A stretch of DNA of 64,000 nucleotides from an uncultured Pseudomonadota bacterium (GTDB lineage: Bacteria > Pseudomonadota > Gammaproteobacteria > Burkholderiales > JALYOK01). Positions 60,981 through 64,000 of this stretch are shown in pieces (the stretch's first letter is position 1; the number at the start of each line of letters is the position of its first letter). The notes beneath the pieces were generated by a model. It saw only the letters and a program-made list of their open reading frames with translations. It had not been told where the DNA came from and searched no databases. Position numbers and translations under genes: made by a program. The stretch spans positions 1 to 64,000 of the forward strand of contig CADEHE010000016.1 in NCBI GenBank assembly GCA_902826775.1, written 5' to 3'.

Positions 60981-62954
60981 ATGATTCCGGAACTTGGCCA
61001 CTTCGCGCTCATCATTGCGCTCGCCATCGCGCTCGCCCAGGCGATTCTCCCCCTAGTCGGCGCCTACCGGCGCAACGCGGCACTACTCGCTTTCGCACGT
61101 CCGGCCGCGCAGGGCACTTTTGTCTTCGTCGCCATTGCGTTCGGATGCTTGGCTTACTCGTTTATCGTTAGCGACTTTTCGGTGTTGAATGTCGCGCAGA
61201 ACTCGAACTCGAAATTGCCTGCGTACTATCGCTTCGCCGCGACTTGGGGCAGTCATGAGGGTTCGCTATTGCTGTGGGTATTGATGTTGAGTATTTGGAC
61301 CCTCGCGGTCACGGTGTTCAGCCGCCAATTGCCCGAAACAATGCTGGCGCGGGTGATCGGCGTGTTGGGCTTGGTGAGTTTTGGCTTTCTGCTGTTTCTG
61401 CTGACGACGTCGAATCCATTCTTGCGCCTGATACCGGTAGCCGCGGAAGGACGCGACCTGAATCCGCTGTTGCAAGATTTCGGCATGGTCATTCACCCTC
61501 CAATGTTGTACATGGGCTACGTCGGCTTCTCGGTGGCGTTCGCCTTCGCGTTGAGCGCGCTCATCGGCGGCAAGCTCGACGCGGCGTGGGCGCGTTGGTC
61601 GCGTCCTTGGACGACCGCCGCTTGGTGTTTTCTCACTTGCGGTATCGCATTAGGGAGTTGGTGGGCCTATAAAGAGCTGGGCTGGGGCGGCTGGTGGTTT
61701 TGGGACCCCGTTGAGAATGCCTCGTTCATGCCTTGGCTGGTCGGCACCGCGCTGATGCACTCGCTGGCGGTTACCGAGAAGCGTGGCAGCTTCAAAGCCT
61801 GGACCGTGCTGTTGGCCATTACCGCTTTTTCGCTCAGTTTGTTGGGAACGTTTCTCGTGCGTTCCGGCGTGTTGACCTCAGTGCACGCATTTGCCACTGA
61901 TCCGGCGCGTGGCGTTTTTATACTAGCGTTCCTCTGCGTGGTGATCGGGGGCTCGCTCACGCTTTTTGCCTGGCGGGCTGCAAAAGTGGGTTTGGGCGAG
62001 TCTTTCGATGTGATCTCGCGCGAAGCGGCGCTGCTGATCAACAACGTGCTGTTGGTGGTTGCTGCGGGCGCGGTGATGTTGGGCACGCTGTACCCATTGT
62101 TTTTGGACGCCCTCGGCGGCGGTAAGATTTCTGTCGGGCCACCGTACTTCGATCTGGTGTTTCCCATCATCATGGCGCCGTTGCTGTTCTTGATTGCTGT
62201 CGGCCCGCTCGCTAAGTGGAAGAAAGACGAGGTGCCAGGCATCGCGCGCCGTGCGCGCTGGGCGCTTGGTGTCGCGGTCGTTACAGCGATTGCAGTGCCG
62301 CTTGCGATGGGCCGCTGGAAGCCGCTAGTGGCTATCGGTGTGTTGCTCGGCGCTTGGATTGCTGCGGCAGGATTCATTAACTTGCGTGACCGTTTGCGCG
62401 CACTGCCTGACGCCATGCGCGGCAAGATGCGCCATTTGCCGCGCGCTTACTACGGTATGTTGTTGGCCCATTTTGGTCTGGCGGTATTTGTCGTTGGCGT
62501 CACCTTGGTAAAGGGCTACGAAAGCGAGCGGGATTTGCGCATGCGTCCGGGGGAGTTCACACCGGTGGCGCGCGGGGAGTTGCGTTTCAAGGGCGTAAGT
62601 CAAGTTGACGGGCCGAACTACAATGCGATGCGCGGCGAGTTGGAGTTGGCGCGCGACGGGAAGGTGATCGACGTATTGCATCCGGAAAAGCGCCGCTACC
62701 TCGCTTCCGGGCAAGTGATGACCGAGGCGGCGATCAAAACCGGCTTTACCGGCGATTTGTACGTCTCTCTTGGCGATGACGTCGGCTCCGGTGCATGGAC
62801 GGTACGCGTTTATCACAAACCTTTCATCACCTGGATCTGGGGCGGCTGCGCACTGATGGCCTTGGGCGGTATCGTCGCCTTAAGCGATCGGCGTTACCGG
62901 TTGGCACAGCGCGCCGCGGTTGCTCCGGCTGGGGCGCGGACGCAAGGAGGCTAG
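60981..62954 (+). CDS. ccmF: CcmF, cytochrome c heme lyase
   Basis: A 657-residue polytopic protein with the heme lyase motifs AATWGSHEGSLLLWVLML, FGMVIHPPMLYMGYVGFSVA, and the WWD domain GWGGWWFWDPVENASFMPWL. It ligates heme to apocytochrome with CcmH. Confidence 0.96.
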   Translation: MIPELGHFALIIALAIALAQAILPLVGAYRRNAALLAFARPAAQGTFVFVAIAFGCLAYSFIVSDFSVLNVAQNSNSKLPAYYRFAATWGSHEGSLLLWVLMLSIWTLAVTVFSRQLPETMLARVIGVLGLVSFGFLLFLLTTSNPFLRLIPVAAEGRDLNPLLQDFGMVIHPPMLYMGYVGFSVAFAFALSALIGGKLDAAWARWSRPWTTAAWCFLTCGIALGSWWAYKELGWGGWWFWDPVENASFMPWLVGTALMHSLAVTEKRGSFKAWTVLLAITAFSLSLLGTFLVRSGVLTSVHAFATDPARGVFILAFLCVVIGGSLTLFAWRAAKVGLGESFDVISREAALLINNVLLVVAAGAVMLGTLYPLFLDALGGGKISVGPPYFDLVFPIIMAPLLFLIAVGPLAKWKKDEVPGIARRARWALGVAVVTAIAVPLAMGRWKPLVAIGVLLGAWIAAAGFINLRDRLRALPDAMRGKMRHLPRAYYGMLLAHFGLAVFVVGVTLVKGYESERDLRMRPGEFTPVARGELRFKGVSQVDGPNYNAMRGELELARDGKVIDVLHPEKRRYLASGQVMTEAAIKTGFTGDLYVSLGDDVGSGAWTVRVYHKPFITWIWGGCALMALGGIVALSDRRYRLAQRAAVAPAGARTQGG

Positions 62955-62955
62955 T

Positions 62956-63480
62956 GTGGCGCGCTATCTGGCTCCGCTCGGAATTTTCGCAATTCTGGTG
63001 GCGTTTTTTCTCGTCGGTTTGCAGCGCGATCCGCGTGCAGTACCCTCGCCGCTTATCGACAAACCGGCACCGACGTTTCGCTTGCCGCAATTGCACGCGA
63101 CCGACCAGCAACTGAGCGAGCAAGATTTGCGCGGCAAGGTGTGGCTGCTCAACGTCTGGGCTTCTTGGTGCGTGACCTGTTTGCAAGAGCATCCGCTGTT
63201 TGTCGACTTTTCGCGCGAAAAGATGGTGCCAATTATTGGGCTCAACTACAAAGATCAGCGCGATGCCGCGCTCGATTGGCTGCTGAAACGCGGCAATCCC
63301 TACGATATCTCGATCGTGGATGCCGACGGGCGCGTCGGCATCGACTACGGCGTTTATGGTGTGCCGGAGACGTTTGTCATCGACAAGCAAGGCGTCGTTC
63401 GCTACAAGCACATCGGCGCTGTCACGCCGGAGGCGCTGCGCGATACCATTATTCCCCTGATCAAGAAGCTGCAAAGCTGA
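62956..63480 (+). CDS. ccmG: CcmG/DsbE, thiol-disulphide oxidoreductase
   Basis: A 174-residue membrane-anchored thioredoxin-like protein. Anchor at about 5-22, active site WCVTC with C72 and C75, cis-Pro loop YGVPETFVID. It reduces the CxxCH cysteines of apocytochromes. GTG 62956 follows AAGGAGG at 62944-62950. Confidence 0.94.
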   Translation: MARYLAPLGIFAILVAFFLVGLQRDPRAVPSPLIDKPAPTFRLPQLHATDQQLSEQDLRGKVWLLNVWASWCVTCLQEHPLFVDFSREKMVPIIGLNYKDQRDAALDWLLKRGNPYDISIVDADGRVGIDYGVYGVPETFVIDKQGVVRYKHIGAVTPEALRDTIIPLIKKLQS

Positions 63481-63965
63481 TGCGTGCGTGGTTGAGCATC
63501 ATCCTGTTATGCGGCAGCTTCGCACTGGCGCAGCAGCCCGCTCAGTCCAATCAACAGGCGCAACCGGCCGCCGCCGATGCGGCGGTGGAAGCGCGTCTGT
63601 TGCACTTGACCGAAGAGTTGCGCTGCTTGGTGTGCCAGAACGAAACCTTGGCCGCTTCGCATGCTGATCTGGCGATTGATTTGAAGAATCAGATTCGCGA
63701 GCAAATTAAGGCAGGCAAGAGCGATCGCCAGATCATCGACTACCTCGTAGCGCGCTATGGGGATTTTGTCTTGTATCGTCCGCCGCTGAAGGCAAGTACG
63801 GTCGCGCTCTGGGTTGGGCCGTTCGTGCTGCTACTGGCCGGCTTGTTCCTAATGGTGCGCCAACTCAAAACGCGCCAACGCGGCGCGCACAACGACGTTG
63901 CTCCCAGCGACGGCGACTTGCTGCGTGCGCAGCAACTGCTGTCTGGTAGCGATCCCCGCTCATGA
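63480..63965 (+). CDS. ccmH: CcmH, apocytochrome thiol reductase subunit
   Basis: A 161-residue protein with a signal peptide (LSIILLCGSFALAQQ), the motif LRCLVCQN with C49 and C52, helical DYLVARYGDFVLYRPPL and a C-terminal membrane helix. It overlaps the ccmG stop by one base. Confidence 0.94.
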   Translation: MRAWLSIILLCGSFALAQQPAQSNQQAQPAAADAAVEARLLHLTEELRCLVCQNETLAASHADLAIDLKNQIREQIKAGKSDRQIIDYLVARYGDFVLYRPPLKASTVALWVGPFVLLLAGLFLMVRQLKTRQRGAHNDVAPSDGDLLRAQQLLSGSDPRS

Positions 63966-64000
63966 CCAGTTTTGCCGTGGCAGCGGGCTTCATGCTGGTG
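63962..64000 (+). CDS. ccmI: CcmI/CycH, start only
   Basis: The first 13 codons (MTSFAVAAGFMLV) of a gene overlapping the ccmH stop by four bases and running off the window. Hydrophobic start and position fit CcmI. Confidence 0.6.
   Translation, partial: MTSFAVAAGFMLV

Overview
The window joins two kinds of DNA. Roughly 1-44,600 is part of a Tn4371-family integrative and conjugative element (ICE). Roughly 45,100-64,000 is ordinary chromosome of a betaproteobacterium, judged from DUF2863, DUF1840 and DUF2237 genes and a System I cytochrome c maturation cluster. No integrase gene or convincing attachment site is visible. The left end of the element must lie before base 1, and its right end is somewhere in 44,585-45,108.

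Layout of the element: (1) 1-1,290, the end of one IS3-family element inserted into the transposase of another. (2) 1,295-6,277, accessory genes, including a minus-strand three-gene unit encoding a PIN-like protein, a TPR/HEPN protein with an RNAGTH motif, and an HNH nuclease. This unit looks like a nuclease-based defence or toxin module. (3) 6,630-16,510, the maintenance region: radC, a DUF932 gene, a long ParB-family gene, DUF736, an XRE repressor with a neat operator, DUF2958, DUF2285, an AlpA-like excision factor, and a RepA-type initiator followed by three 17-bp direct repeats. Several genes here are followed by perfect GC-rich hairpins. (4) 16,511-20,987, parA, a ribbon-helix-helix partner, DUF2840, the TraF peptidase and a DUF3363 relaxase, nearly all overlapping by four bases. 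(5) 21,030-30,708, cargo: a CecR-like TetR regulator, a lipid A deacylase-like outer-membrane protein, and a complete YbhGFSR-like ABC exporter with its own outer-membrane channel. An IS481-family element sits two bases before the tetR start codon. Two near-identical palindromic operators precede the deacylase gene and the exporter operon. (6) 30,829-44,584, LysR, an entry-exclusion lipoprotein, then traG and the trb mating-pair genes in the family order.

The chromosomal part begins with a beta-CASP metallo-beta-lactamase, a secreted DNRLRE/polysaccharide-lyase-14-like protein, DUF2863, glycine-zipper and DUF1840 genes, a cysteine-rich lipoprotein and DUF2237. An operon of a TIR-CHASE2 membrane protein with two FecR-like lipoproteins follows (52,045-55,936). 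It resembles a periplasm-sensing, TIR-output system and is one of the two most interesting loci. A glutaminyl cyclase and a GNAT protein come next. The window closes with ccmABCDEFGH and the first codons of ccmI.

How the genes work together: RepA, ParA/RHH and ParB would keep the excised circle; relaxase, TraF, TraG and Trb proteins would transfer it; EexN and TrbK-like lipoproteins would exclude redundant entry. The host benefits are a probable nuclease module and an exporter/lipid A cassette.
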